A stretch of DNA of 64,000 nt from Streptomyces zhihengii. Lineage in GTDB: Bacteria > Actinomycetota > Actinomycetes > Streptomycetales > Streptomycetaceae. The position numbers and the translations under genes were made by a program. How positions within the stretch are numbered: the stretch's first letter is position 1; every line of letters begins with the position of its first letter. The stretch spans positions 246,001 to 310,000 of the forward strand of contig NZ_JAFEJA010000002.1 of the NCBI RefSeq assembly GCF_016919245.1, written 5' to 3'. The notes beneath the pieces were generated by a model. That model saw only the letters and a program-made list of their open reading frames with translations. It was not told the DNA's origin and did no database searches. Below, one piece after another: positions 48,451 to 55,862 of this stretch.

Positions 48451-48999
48451 TCAGGCCCCGGAGAGGCTGCCCGCGCCGCGACGCCGTATCCGGGCCGCGG
48501 CGCGCTCGGCGCTCCGGGCGGCCTTCCGCTCCCGGCGCCGCTCGCGCCGCAACTGCCGTGCGGTGCTGCTCGGCACGGACACCACACCGTTGCGCTGGTT
48601 CCAGACCTGGCGGGTGACCCACACGTCCAGCACCGCCCAGGTGGCCGCCACCGTGCCCGCCACACTCGCCAGTACGGCGGGGAAGGCCAGCCAGGAATCC
48701 GTGAGGGTGAAGAGGAACGCCGTCATCCCCAGCGTCAGTGTCACGGACACGACGATCACGGCGCGCACGGCCGCGGTGCGCACCGGGTCCGCCATCCGGC
48801 GTGTGCCGTGGGGTTCGTCCGTCCAGAGCGGGCTGCCGTCGGCGTCCTCACCGGCCGGGCCGCCACCGGCCTCCCGCCGCGCCGGTGCGGCGGTCCGCGT
48901 GCCACGCGGACCCGGCAGGTGCCGTGCGGAGGATTCCCTTGCGGAACCCGGCGCGGACGCCCCCATGCGACGCTCGTCCGTGTCCATGGATCGTGTCAC
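48451..48999 (-). CDS. Two-TM membrane protein with basic C-terminal tail
   Basis: 182 residues from GTG 48999, chosen for GAGG 6 nt upstream. Residues 1-68 are hydrophilic and low complexity, followed by MADPVRTAAVRAVIVVSVTLTLGMTAFLFTLTD and SWLAFPAVLASVAGTVAATWAVLDVWVTRQVW (two helices). The tail (RQLRRERRRERKAARSAERAAARIRRRG) is strongly basic and could contact nucleic acid or phospholipid. Orientation is opposite to the SMC operon and divergent from cvnA. Function unknown. Confidence 0.8.
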   Translation of the reverse strand: MTRSMDTDERRMGASAPGSARESSARHLPGPRGTRTAAPARREAGGGPAGEDADGSPLWTDEPHGTRRMADPVRTAAVRAVIVVSVTLTLGMTAFLFTLTDSWLAFPAVLASVAGTVAATWAVLDVWVTRQVWNQRNGVVSVPSSTARQLRRERRRERKAARSAERAAARIRRRGAGSLSGA

Positions 49000-49452
49000 T
49001 CCCCACCTCTGTCCGACTTCAGGGTGACTGCCCGGAATCGGCTGCCCGGAATCGGACGCTCTACTCGCCGCCGGTCCGGCCGCGCCCGTCCGCCGGGTCT
49101 GACGGCGGGCGGAACGACGGGCATCGGCGCACGATGCCCGGCAGCGGTGAACCGACGAGGCTTCCCCTACGTATTGACGAGTGACACCGTGTGAAGATTC
49201 CCCCGGAATCGACCGCGGCGAAGAGTTCCGGCCATCTGTAAGCGTCCGCTATGCGGTGCGCGATCGCGGTGCGCGCGTGCAATCGCGAATGCCAACTCCG
49301 CGAATAGCGGGACATCCTGTGATCGGCCTGTCCGCAGAAGGCCGAAAATCGTCCCGGACGTGTCTTCGGGTTGTCACTCCCGCAGTAGTAGGCTCACGCC
49401 GTTTGCTGACGGAACACCCGCCGCGCCGGGCCGGGTTGAGCAGGGGGAGGCC
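49000..49452. other. Divergent intergenic region upstream of cvnA
   Basis: About 450 nt without a gene. It has a perfect tandem duplication CTGCCCGGAATCGG (49028-49041, 49042-49055), related GGAATCG copies near 49207, and a lower-GC stretch 49150-49400 that must contain the promoters for cvnA and the membrane protein. A -10-like TAGGCT lies at 49389-49394 but its -35 is poor. GGGGGAGG before ATG 49453 is a strong ribosome binding site. Confidence 0.55.
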
Positions 49453-52398
49453 ATGCGCTTTCGCGGGAAGTCGATCCGCCGGAAGATCGTGGCGCTGCTG
49501 CTTGTGCCCCTGATGTCGCTCACCGCCCTGTGGGGATTCGCGACGGTGCTCACCGGACGCGAGGCCGGACAGCTCCTGGACGCCACCGCGGTCGCCGAGA
49601 ACGTCGGCACCCCCGTCGAGGACATGGCCGTGCTGCTCCAGGAGGAACGCCGCCAGACCCTGGTCTACCTCGCCGACCGGCGCGCGTCGGACGCGCTGCC
49701 CGCCCTGCGCACCCGCCGCGACGCCACCGACGGCGCCGTCGCCGCGATCCGCGACGCCGCCGCACGGCAGTCCGTGCGCGACGACATGACCGGCGAGACG
49801 TCCCGGCAGCTCACCGCGCTCCTCGACGCGCTCGACGGGATGACCGCCCTGCGCAGGTCCGTGGACGGCAACACCGTCTCCCGCGCCGAGGCCCTCACCT
49901 TCTACAACGGCCTCGTCGACCCCTCCTACACCTTCCTCGCCACGGTCCGCGCCCTGAACGACTCCGCCATGGAGCGCCAGGGCCGCGCCCTCCTCGGTCT
50001 GCTGCGCGCCCGCGAGATGCTCTCCCGCGAGGACGCCCTCGTCGCCTCCACCCTCACCACCCGCAAGGTGACCGCACCGGAGATACGGGCCCTCAGCGAT
50101 CTGGTCGCCCAGCGCAAGCTGCACTACGAGGTCAACCTCGCCGGCCTCCCCGGCAGGGAACGCGAGATCGTCAAGACCTACTGGCGCAGCCCCGAGACCG
50201 CACCGCTGCGCGACGCCGAGGAACGCCTGATAGCCGCCGGCCCCGACAACCGGCTCCCCTCCGCCGATCTCGAACGGTGGGAGGAGGCGGCCACCCCCGT
50301 CCTGGACGACCTCGCCCGTGAGGCCGTGGAGGCGGGCGACCGCTACCACGACCGCATCGAGCCGGCCGCGTACGGCGTCTTCGTCCGCGCGGGCGTGGCC
50401 GGTGTGCTCGGCTTCCTCGCCCTGCTGGTCTCCGTGATCGTCTCCGTCCGCATCGGCCGCGACCTGGTGCGCGACCTCTCCCGGCTGCGCAAGGAGGCGC
50501 ACGAGGTCTCGGGAGTGCGCCTGCCGAGCGTGATGCGGCGGCTGGCGGCGGGCGAGCACGTCGACGTGGAGACCGAGGCCCCCCGGCTGGAGTACGACAA
50601 GGACGAGATCGGCCAGGCGGGCCAGGCGCTGAACACCTTGCAGCGCGCCGCCGTCGAGGCCGCCGTCCGCCAGGCCGACATGCGGCGCGGCGTCTCCGAG
50701 GTCTTCGTCAACCTCGCCCGGCGCAACCAGGTGCTGCTGCACCGCCAGCTCACCCTGCTCGACGCCATGGAGCGCCGCACCGAGGACACCGAGGAGCTCG
50801 CCGACCTGTTCCGGCTCGACCACCTCACCACCCGGATGCGGCGCCACGCCGAGGGCCTGGTCATCCTCTCCGGGGCGGCGCCCTCCCGGCAGTGGCGCAA
50901 GCCGATCCAGCTCATGGACGTGGTGCGCGCCGCCGTCGCCGAGGTCGAGGACTACGAGCGCATCGAGGTGCGCAGGCTGCCCCGGATCGGCGTCGGCGGC
51001 CCCGCCGTCGCCGACCTCACCCATCTGATCGCCGAACTGCTGGAGAACGCCACGGTGTTCTCGCCGCCCCACACCGGGGTGCAGGTCCACGGCGAGCGGG
51101 TCGCCAACGGTTTCACCCTGGAGATCCACGACCGCGGGCTCGGCATGACGCCGGACGCCCTCCTCGACGCCAATCTGCGACTCGCCGAGACGCCCGAGTT
51201 CGAACTGTCCGACACCGACCGGCTCGGCCTGTTCGTCGTCAGCCGCCTCGCCCAGCGCCAGAACGTGCGGGTCTCGCTCCAGCAGTCGCCGTACGGCGGC
51301 ACCACCGCCGTCGTGTTCATCCCGGCGGCGCTGCTCACCGAGGCGCCCGAGACGCAGGGCACCGGCTTCCGGCTCGACCGCAAGAGCGACAGCGCGGCGG
51401 GGCGCCGTGAGCAGAGCAGGCTCGCGCTCTCCCAGATCCCGCCCGGCCCGGCCGCCGCGGCCCTGCTCGACGGACCCGTCGAACTGGAGGCCCCGCTCGG
51501 CCCCGAGGACCGGGACCGCGACGCCGCCCGCGCGCGGGAGCGCGGTACGGCCGCCACCTCCGCCCCCGCGGTGGCCGATCCCGCGGGCCTCGGCGACATC
51601 GAGGACACCGAGAGCGCACGGGGCGGCATCTTCCGCGCCCGCTCCCTCCAGCGCGACGGCGACCAGGGCGCGCAGCGGGGAGCCCGGCCCGCCGCCGCAC
51701 CCCCGCTCGGCCCGGTACCCCTGCCCCGCCGCCGCCCGCCGACGCTGGTCGCCGACCACGGCCGCCGGGTCGACGACCGCGGCGCCGAGGGGCGCCACCA
51801 CCCGCACTCCGACCAGGACGACGCCGCCCCGGAGCCGACCCGCGGGGGACGCGGCGCCGGGAACGGCCCCGTCCCGCTTCCGCGCCCCCTCGACGGCCGG
51901 GAGCGGGTCCGCCCCTTCGCCATGCCGCCGGCGGACGCACGCCCCGGGCCGGCGGACGGCCCCGCGCCGGCCGGCCCCTTCGCCCCGGCCCGCGGCACGG
52001 CCTCGTCCGCTGACACCGGCCCCGCATCCGGCGCCCGCCACCTGCCCGCACCCGGCACCGACGGCCCCGCCTCCGACGCGGCCGGGGCCCGCGGCTCCGC
52101 CGCCCCCGGCACCGACGGGGCGACCGTCGGCGGACTGCCCCGGCGCGTCCGCCAGGCGAGCCTCGTCCCGCAACTGCGCGACACGGGCGACGCCGAGCGC
52201 CCGCCCGCCCCGGCGGCCCCGCGCGACGACGAGCGCGACGCCGAGCAGGTGCGCGCCCGCATGGCGTCCATGCAGCGCGGCTGGCAGCGCGGCCGCCGGC
52301 AGAACGCAGACGAGTCCGGGGCCGCCCCCGGTACCGACCGCACATCCGGCTCCGGCCGGACCGCACCAGGAACGACATCTGAGGGGGACGGTCCATGA
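49453..52398 (+). CDS. cvnA: Conservon sensor histidine kinase-like protein
   Basis: 981 residues from ATG 49453. TM1 is at about 12-33 (IVALLLVPLMSLTALWGFATV), then an extracytoplasmic nitrate/methyl-accepting-like sensing region of ~270 residues. TM2 is at about 305-328, followed by a HAMP-like linker and an HATPase domain with N-box LIAELLENATVFSPPHTGV (about 526) and G1 DRGLGM (about 560). No phospho-accepting H-box is obvious. The last ~340 residues are Pro/Ala/Arg-rich and probably disordered. CvnA proteins anchor a heterotrimeric-G-protein-like complex at the membrane in Streptomyces. Confidence 0.93.
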   Translation: MRFRGKSIRRKIVALLLVPLMSLTALWGFATVLTGREAGQLLDATAVAENVGTPVEDMAVLLQEERRQTLVYLADRRASDALPALRTRRDATDGAVAAIRDAAARQSVRDDMTGETSRQLTALLDALDGMTALRRSVDGNTVSRAEALTFYNGLVDPSYTFLATVRALNDSAMERQGRALLGLLRAREMLSREDALVASTLTTRKVTAPEIRALSDLVAQRKLHYEVNLAGLPGREREIVKTYWRSPETAPLRDAEERLIAAGPDNRLPSADLERWEEAATPVLDDLAREAVEAGDRYHDRIEPAAYGVFVRAGVAGVLGFLALLVSVIVSVRIGRDLVRDLSRLRKEAHEVSGVRLPSVMRRLAAGEHVDVETEAPRLEYDKDEIGQAGQALNTLQRAAVEAAVRQADMRRGVSEVFVNLARRNQVLLHRQLTLLDAMERRTEDTEELADLFRLDHLTTRMRRHAEGLVILSGAAPSRQWRKPIQLMDVVRAAVAEVEDYERIEVRRLPRIGVGGPAVADLTHLIAELLENATVFSPPHTGVQVHGERVANGFTLEIHDRGLGMTPDALLDANLRLAETPEFELSDTDRLGLFVVSRLAQRQNVRVSLQQSPYGGTTAVVFIPAALLTEAPETQGTGFRLDRKSDSAAGRREQSRLALSQIPPGPAAAALLDGPVELEAPLGPEDRDRDAARARERGTAATSAPAVADPAGLGDIEDTESARGGIFRARSLQRDGDQGAQRGARPAAAPPLGPVPLPRRRPPTLVADHGRRVDDRGAEGRHHPHSDQDDAAPEPTRGGRGAGNGPVPLPRPLDGRERVRPFAMPPADARPGPADGPAPAGPFAPARGTASSADTGPASGARHLPAPGTDGPASDAAGARGSAAPGTDGATVGGLPRRVRQASLVPQLRDTGDAERPPAPAAPRDDERDAEQVRARMASMQRGWQRGRRQNADESGAAPGTDRTSGSGRTAPGTTSEGDGP

Positions 52399-52847
52399 CC
52401 GCACCGCACGCCGCAGCAAGCGCCAACGGCACCCGGACCGCCGGCCGGGGCTCCGGAGAGCTCAACTGGCTCCTCGACGAACTGGTCGACCGCGTCGCCA
52501 GCATCCGCAAGGCGCTGGTGCTCTCCAGCGACGGCCTGGCCACCGGGGCCTCCCGCGACCTCACCCGCGAGGACGGCGAACACCTGGCCGCCGTCGCCTC
52601 CGGATTCCACAGCCTCGCCAAGGGCGTGGGCCGCCACTTCGAGGCCGGACAGGTCCGGCAGACGGTCGTCGAACTCGACGAGGCCTTCCTGTTCGTGACC
52701 GCCGCCGGCGACGGGAGCTGTCTCGCCGTCCTGGCGGACGCCGACTCCGACGTGGGCCAGGTCGCCTACGAGATGACGCTCATGGTCAAGCGGGTCGGCG
52801 CCCACCTCGTCACGGCACCACGGACCGGACCGGCCGCCGGCGGGTGA
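52395..52847 (+). CDS. cvnB: Conservon roadblock/LC7 protein
   Basis: 150 residues, ATGA overlap with cvnA. The roadblock/LC7 domain is evident (LNWLLDELVDRVASIRKALVLSSDGLATGAS, FVTAAGDGSCLAVLADADSDVGQVAYEMTLMVKRVG). Such proteins act as GTPase-activating or scaffolding partners of MglA/Ras-like GTPases. In the best studied conservon (cvn9), CvnB interacts with the other Cvn proteins. It is cytosolic and docked to CvnA. Confidence 0.94.
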   Translation: MTAPHAAASANGTRTAGRGSGELNWLLDELVDRVASIRKALVLSSDGLATGASRDLTREDGEHLAAVASGFHSLAKGVGRHFEAGQVRQTVVELDEAFLFVTAAGDGSCLAVLADADSDVGQVAYEMTLMVKRVGAHLVTAPRTGPAAGG

Positions 52848-52855
52848 CGGCAGCC

Positions 52856-53260
52856 ATGAGTGACTCCGTCGGAAGAGCTCACACGCCGCACCACTGGATC
52901 GACGCGGATGCCGGTCCGGTGGTCCGCCCCTACGCCATGACCCGTGGCCGCACCGGCCACGACAGCCGGCTGCGGCTCGACCTGATCGCCCTGGTGGTGC
53001 CCGAGTCGGCCACCGGGGACCCCGGCGTCGACCAGTCGCTGTCGCCGGAGCACGTCGAAATCGTCGAACGCTGCGGCGACACACCGCAGTCGATCGCGGA
53101 ACTCGCCGCCGGACTCGACCTGCCCGTCGGGGTGGTCCGGGTCCTCGTCGGCGACCTGGTGGACGACGCCCTCGTCCACGTGACCCGTCCCGTTCCGCCG
53201 GCCGAGCTGCCGGACGTGAGCATTCTGCGCGAGGTGATCAATGGCCTTCGGGCGCTCTAG
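52856..53260 (+). CDS. cvnC: Conservon DUF742 protein
   Basis: 134 residues from ATG 52856. The DUF742 winged-helix-like fold is seen in VVRPYAMTRGRTGHDSRLRLDLIALVV, EHVEIVERCGDTPQSIAELAAGLDLPVGVVRVLVGDLVDDALVHV, ending ILREVINGLRAL. The motif RPYAxTxGR is diagnostic. The last 20 nt overlap the cvnD start, tighter than the other junctions, so re-initiation is likely. A regulatory role in the CvnABCD complex is inferred. Confidence 0.95.
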   Translation: MSDSVGRAHTPHHWIDADAGPVVRPYAMTRGRTGHDSRLRLDLIALVVPESATGDPGVDQSLSPEHVEIVERCGDTPQSIAELAAGLDLPVGVVRVLVGDLVDDALVHVTRPVPPAELPDVSILREVINGLRAL

Positions 53261-53849
53261 CCGCCGGTCCGCCGCGGCGACCGAACCGGTGACCCTGAAG
53301 GTCCTGGTGGCGGGTGGATTCGGCGTGGGCAAGACGACGCTGGTCGGCGCGGTGAGCGAGATCCGCCCCCTGCGCACCGAGGAGTCGCTCAGCGAGGCCG
53401 GGCGGCCCGTCGACGACACCTCCGGCGTGGAGGCCAAGACGACCACCACGGTCGCCATGGACTTCGGCCGGATCACCCTGCGCGAGGACCTGATCCTCTA
53501 CCTCTTCGGCACGCCCGGACAGGACCGCTTCTGGTTCCTGTGGGACGAGCTCGCCCAGGGGGCGCTCGGCGCGGTGGTCCTGGCCGACACCCGCCGGCTC
53601 GAGGACTGCTTCGCCGCCGTCGACTACTTCGAACGCCGGGGCATCCCCTTCGCGGTGGCCGTCAACTGCTTCGAGGGAGCGGAGCACTTCCCGCCGGACA
53701 CGGTACGGGCGGCGCTCGACCTGGACGCGGCGGTGCCGCTGCTGGTCGGCGACGCGCGCGACCGGGAATCGGTCAAGCGGATCCTGGTGGCCGTGGTCGA
53801 GCACGCCCTGGCCCGCGTCGACCAGGCCCGCGAGCCCGTCACCACCTGA
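53241..53849 (+). CDS. cvnD: Conservon small GTPase-like protein
   Basis: 202 residues. Ras-like motifs are G1 AGGFGVGKTTLVG, the switch-region threonines in EAKTTTTVAMDFG, G3 LFGTPGQDRFWFLWDEL (DxPG position reads TPG), and VNCFEG at the usual NKxD site, which is degenerate as in MglA/CvnD proteins. It is probably a nucleotide-dependent switch at the membrane with CvnA-C. The conservon ends with cvnD; no cvnE (P450) gene follows. A repeat pair and strong terminator lie downstream. Confidence 0.95.
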   Translation: MAFGRSSRRSAAATEPVTLKVLVAGGFGVGKTTLVGAVSEIRPLRTEESLSEAGRPVDDTSGVEAKTTTTVAMDFGRITLREDLILYLFGTPGQDRFWFLWDELAQGALGAVVLADTRRLEDCFAAVDYFERRGIPFAVAVNCFEGAEHFPPDTVRAALDLDAAVPLLVGDARDRESVKRILVAVVEHALARVDQAREPVTT

Positions 53850-53883
53850 CGGCCACCCGGGCCCCGGGCGACCACACACGCCC

Positions 53884-53964
53884 CGCCCCGCCACCACCCG
53901 TGACGGCACACGGCCCCGGCCGTCACATGCCCGCCCCGCCACCACCCGTGACGGCACACGGCCC
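53884..53964. repeat. 48-bp-spaced direct repeat downstream of cvnD
   Basis: A 33-nt sequence beginning CGCCCCGCCACCACCCGTGA is present identically at 53884-53916 and 53932-53964, start-to-start 48 nt. The second copy merges with the left arm of the terminator. Identity suggests a recent duplication. Confidence 0.8.
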
Positions 53965-53994
53965 GTACCCCCACCGACCGGGGTACGGGCCGTG
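53957..53994. terminator. Terminator of the conservon operon
   Basis: Perfect 15-bp stem CACGGCCCGTACCCC (53957-53971) / GGGGTACGGGCCGTG (53980-53994) with an 8-nt loop. It sits between cvnD (plus) and the convergent DUF962 gene (minus), so it can serve both. Confidence 0.85.
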
Positions 53995-54064
53995 CGTTCT
54001 CGGGGTCGGCTCCGGCCGGCCGCCGCCTCCCGGCCGGAGCTCCTCTCCCCAGCCCGGCAGGCTG

Positions 54065-54412
54065 TCAGCCGTTCTCGGCGAGCCACTTCGCGGCGATCTC
54101 CGAGAGCTCCGCGTCCCGGCCCGCCAGCATCATCCGGATCATCTGCGCGTCACCGCGCAGCGACCACGCGGGGTGCCCGAAGGTCGCCGGATTGTTCTTC
54201 TCGATCAGGAAGTGCGCCGGCCACGCCGTGCCGTAGCCGATCAGCGGCAGGGCGGCCGCGTACCGCAGCCGCCCGCGCGCCAGCCCGTAGGCGGTGACGG
54301 CGAGCCCGGTCAGCGTGCCCGTCAGATGCACCCACCGGGTCGCGGCCCGCGAGTGCATCGCGACGTAATAGGGCCAGAACTCTTCGTACGAGTCGAACGT
54401 GTGCTGCGTCAT
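54065..54412 (-). CDS. DUF962/Mpo1-like small membrane protein
   Basis: 115 residues. FDSYEEFWPYYVAMHSRAATRWVHLTGT carries the histidines (HS, H) of the DUF962 family; two hydrophobic segments follow, then PAHFLIEKNNPATFGHPAWSLRGDAQM, the family's second conserved block. Yeast Mpo1 is an Fe(II)-dependent dioxygenase for 2-hydroxy fatty acids; bacterial function is unproven. ATG 54412. A 31-nt gap separates it from the dipeptidase upstream on the same strand. Confidence 0.88.
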   Translation of the reverse strand: MTQHTFDSYEEFWPYYVAMHSRAATRWVHLTGTLTGLAVTAYGLARGRLRYAAALPLIGYGTAWPAHFLIEKNNPATFGHPAWSLRGDAQMIRMMLAGRDAELSEIAAKWLAENG

Positions 54413-54443
54413 GACCGCACGGTAACTCCGCTCGGCCCGCGCG

Positions 54444-55256
54444 TCAGCCCCCGTGACCGCGCAGCGACCGTTCGGCCACCGGGAAGTCGAAGAACGTCTG
54501 AGGGAACACCTCCGGCCGGTACGTGAAGTGCCACCACTCCTCGGGCAGGTTCACGAAGCCCTCGGCCGCCAGCACCCCTTTCAGGAGCTGCCGGTTCGCC
54601 CGCTGGACGCCGGTGATCCGGGGGTCGTCGGTGTGCGAGAGGGTGTCGAAGCAGTCGTAGCCGGTGCCCATGTCCACGGAGTTGTCCGGGAACCGGTCCG
54701 CCTGCGGCGCGTGGCACGCGGCCAGCGGCTCGCCCGGCACGTACGGCCGGGTGGGCGCGGCAGGCAGCCGCACCAGCGTGAGGTCGACCGTGCTGCCGCG
54801 GCTGTGCCCGGACTTCTCCGCGATGTAACCGTCGGCGAACAGCCGCGACTTCTCCACCCGCGGATAGAACTCCGCCTTCATCCGCTCGTCCGCGAGGTCC
54901 TCGGCCCACTCCACGAAGTGGTCGACGGCCCGCTGCGGCCGGTAGCAGTCGTACACCTTCAGCGAGTACCCCTGGCGCAGCAGCGTCCGCTGCGCCCGCG
55001 CGAGCGCCTGCGCGGCGGGCCGGGTGAGGATGCACAGCGGCTGTCGGTAGCCGTCGACGGGCACACCGACGAAGTTGTGCGGGCCCGTGTAGCGGATGTC
55101 GTGGAGGACCGTCGGCGCCACGGACCGCAGATCGGTGAACTCCCGCGGAGCCTTCGGCTCCGCCTTCGCCTGCGCCGGAGCCTGCACGGACGCGGCGGCG
55201 ATCAGGCAGACGGCCGCTGCCGCCGCCCGCCGGAAAGCGGTTCCCAGTCGTGTCAT
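54444..55256 (-). CDS. Secreted VanX-like D-alanyl-D-alanine dipeptidase
   Basis: 270 residues from ATG 55256. The signal peptide is about residues 1-30 (AAAAAVCLIAAASVQAPAQA). The M15D zinc site is SGHSRGSTVDL (H and D) and the distal EEWWHF (E base and H ligand), with the specificity Arg in YDCYRPQRAV. It cleaves D-Ala-D-Ala or other D,D-dipeptides; exported members recycle peptidoglycan rather than giving vancomycin resistance, and no vanHA genes are near. It is divergent from the NUDIX gene. Confidence 0.92.
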   Translation of the reverse strand: MTRLGTAFRRAAAAAVCLIAAASVQAPAQAKAEPKAPREFTDLRSVAPTVLHDIRYTGPHNFVGVPVDGYRQPLCILTRPAAQALARAQRTLLRQGYSLKVYDCYRPQRAVDHFVEWAEDLADERMKAEFYPRVEKSRLFADGYIAEKSGHSRGSTVDLTLVRLPAAPTRPYVPGEPLAACHAPQADRFPDNSVDMGTGYDCFDTLSHTDDPRITGVQRANRQLLKGVLAAEGFVNLPEEWWHFTYRPEVFPQTFFDFPVAERSLRGHGG

Positions 55257-55304
55257 GGGCCCACGGTCTACCAGCAACCCGCCCGCGGCGAAAGGGAGAT
55301 CGGA

Positions 55305-55310
55305 TACAGT
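55305..55310 (+). promoter_or_regulatory. -10 element for leaderless NUDIX transcript
   Basis: TACAGT ends 6 nt before GTG 55317; no ribosome binding site lies between, so a leaderless mRNA is likely. This also supports GTG 55317 over ATG 55323 as start. Confidence 0.4.
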
Positions 55311-55316
55311 CCGGCC

Positions 55317-55838
55317 GTGTCCATGGACTCCTACTGCGGCCACTGCGGAGCGCCCTACGGCGCCGCCGCCGGCTGGCCCCGCACTTGCACGTCCTGCGGC
55401 CGGACCGCCTACCGCAACCCGCTGCCGGTCGCCGTCGCCCTGCTGCCCGTCCGCGACGGCGACGGCACCGGCCTCGTGGTCGTCACCCGCGCCATCGAAC
55501 CGGCCCGCGGCCTGGCCGCACTGCCGGGCGGCTTCATCGACCACGCCGAGGACTGGCGCCACGCCGTGGTCCGCGAACTCGCCGAGGAGACGGGCATCCG
55601 GGCCGCCGCGGACGATGTGCGGCTCGCCGACGCGCTCAGCTCACCGGCCGGGCACCTGCTGCTGTTCGGCCTGCTGCCCGAGCGGATGCCCGACACCCTG
55701 CCGCCGTCCGCGCCCACCGACGAGACCGACGGCTGGCACCTGCTCCGCGCCCCGGCGGAGCTGGGCTTCCCCCTCCACACCGTCGCGGCCCGACGCTGGT
55801 TCGCCGGCGACTACACCCCAGCCCCCGGCGCCCCCTGA
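55317..55838 (+). CDS. NUDIX hydrolase with N-terminal zinc ribbon
   Basis: 173 residues from GTG 55317. A zinc ribbon CGHCGAPYG...CTSCG is at residues about 7-30. The Nudix box is GGFIDHAEDWRHAVVRELAEETGI (about residues 77-100), matching G-x5-E-x7-REUXEEXGU except that the first Glu position is Asp/His-shifted (GGFIDHAED). The ribbon resembles NADH pyrophosphatase (NudC)-like and ADP-ribose-type hydrolases. Substrate is not determinable. It is convergent with the GH31-like gene. Confidence 0.88.
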   Translation: MSMDSYCGHCGAPYGAAAGWPRTCTSCGRTAYRNPLPVAVALLPVRDGDGTGLVVVTRAIEPARGLAALPGGFIDHAEDWRHAVVRELAEETGIRAAADDVRLADALSSPAGHLLLFGLLPERMPDTLPPSAPTDETDGWHLLRAPAELGFPLHTVAARRWFAGDYTPAPGAP

Positions 55839-55862
55839 CCGTCCGGCCCGTCCGGCGCGGGG

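Noticed and set aside
40400..49000. A JetD/MksG (Toprim nuclease) gene completing a Wadjet system
   Set aside because: Searched both flanks of the SMC operon; the neighbours are a GntR regulator and a two-TM protein, neither with Toprim features.
54444..55256. Vancomycin-resistance vanX
   Set aside because: The protein has a signal peptide and no vanH/vanA neighbours; it is more likely an exported peptidoglycan-recycling dipeptidase.
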